Positions 34,391 to 34,527 of a stretch of 34,527 nt of DNA are shown piece after piece. The notes beneath the pieces were generated by a model. The model was not told the DNA's origin and did no database searches. It was given only the letters and a program-made list of their open reading frames with translations. Source of the stretch: Streptomyces sp. AA1529. GTDB taxonomy: Bacteria > Actinomycetota > Actinomycetes > Streptomycetales > Streptomycetaceae. A program made the position numbers and the translations under genes. Location: the NCBI RefSeq assembly GCF_000280905.1, contig NZ_ALAP01000022.1, positions 1 to 34,527 of the forward strand, written 5' to 3'. Positions within the stretch are counted from its first letter, which is position 1; every line of letters starts with the position of its first letter.

Positions 34391-34527
34391 CGAGTCGGGA
34401 AGAGCAGTCGACCGAGTTCTTCGCGGAGCCGCTCTTTGAGTTCAGTGGGACGGCTGGTGTGTTCATGGGTGATCCGGATGGTGTGGACGCCGCAGCGCGT
34501 CCAGTGTCGGTCGCGATCCTCGTCGTC
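34387..34527 (-). CDS. C-terminal end of a nuclease-like protein, 5' end outside the window
   Basis: 46 codons before TGA at 34387-34389: DDEDRDRHWTRCGVHTIRIT then HEHTSRPTELKERLREELGR and LLFPTR. The D-R-D-x-x-W...G-V-x-T-I-R-I-T pattern resembles the end of PD-(D/E)XK endonucleases of the DUF559/Vsr-like group, but too little is visible to be sure. It is the first gene of the leftward cluster. Confidence 0.5.
   Translation of the reverse strand, partial: DDEDRDRHWTRCGVHTIRITHEHTSRPTELKERLREELGRLLFPTR

Overview
High G+C DNA with Streptomyces-type codon use, WhiB, SpoIIE-type phosphatase, XRE/DUF397 and DUF1707 genes points to a Streptomyces or close relative. The gene order ahpC-ahpD ... 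fumC ... class I fumarase ... whiB-like ... glpX ... xseB-xseA ... ispH ... ychF is, from memory, that of the SCO5031-SCO5061 region of S. coelicolor; no database was consulted.

Region 1 (1 to about 10.4 kb) is an integrated actinomycete integrative and conjugative element (AICE). It holds the C-terminal part of a large serine recombinase, a RepSA-like rolling-circle initiator, a 59-aa membrane protein, an FtsK/TraB-type transfer ATPase, a zinc-binding protein, a Pra-like regulator and a divergent GntR/UTRA regulator. Cargo follows: two secreted SH3-like proteins, several Cys/His-rich small proteins, a 36-aa membrane protein and an XRE-DUF5753/DUF397 pair. Four copies of one 16-bp palindrome (ACTyATyCGrATrAGT type) flank two promoters, that of the transfer operon and that of the SH3 genes, suggesting that the GntR protein controls both. 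The right end of the element appears to lie inside ahpC: its first ~125 bp are atypical, the segment 10441-10470 is only 40% G+C, one otherwise conserved residue is absent, and the usual divergent oxyR neighbour is not next to it.

Region 2 (about 10.4-30.9 kb) is ordinary core chromosome: peroxide defence (ahpCD), a SpoIIE-type phosphatase with its own anti-sigma-like ATPase domain, a methyltransferase, a DUF402 protein, two unrelated fumarases, a WhiB protein, GlpX fructose-1,6-bisphosphatase, a nitroreductase, exonuclease VII, an APC permease, IspH and YchF. Convergent gene pairs are separated by strong hairpins. Tandem repeats lie beside xseB and xseA.

Region 3 (30.9 kb to the end) is accessory: paired 10-bp direct repeats, a VapBC-type toxin-antitoxin operon, and a leftward cluster (nuclease-like C-terminus, small HTH protein, Cys/His protein, 458-aa unknown protein). 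That cluster carries eight apparent single-base homopolymer indels in 1.1 kb; correcting them restores three genes with neat start/stop junctions. Consensus error or very recent decay could both explain this.
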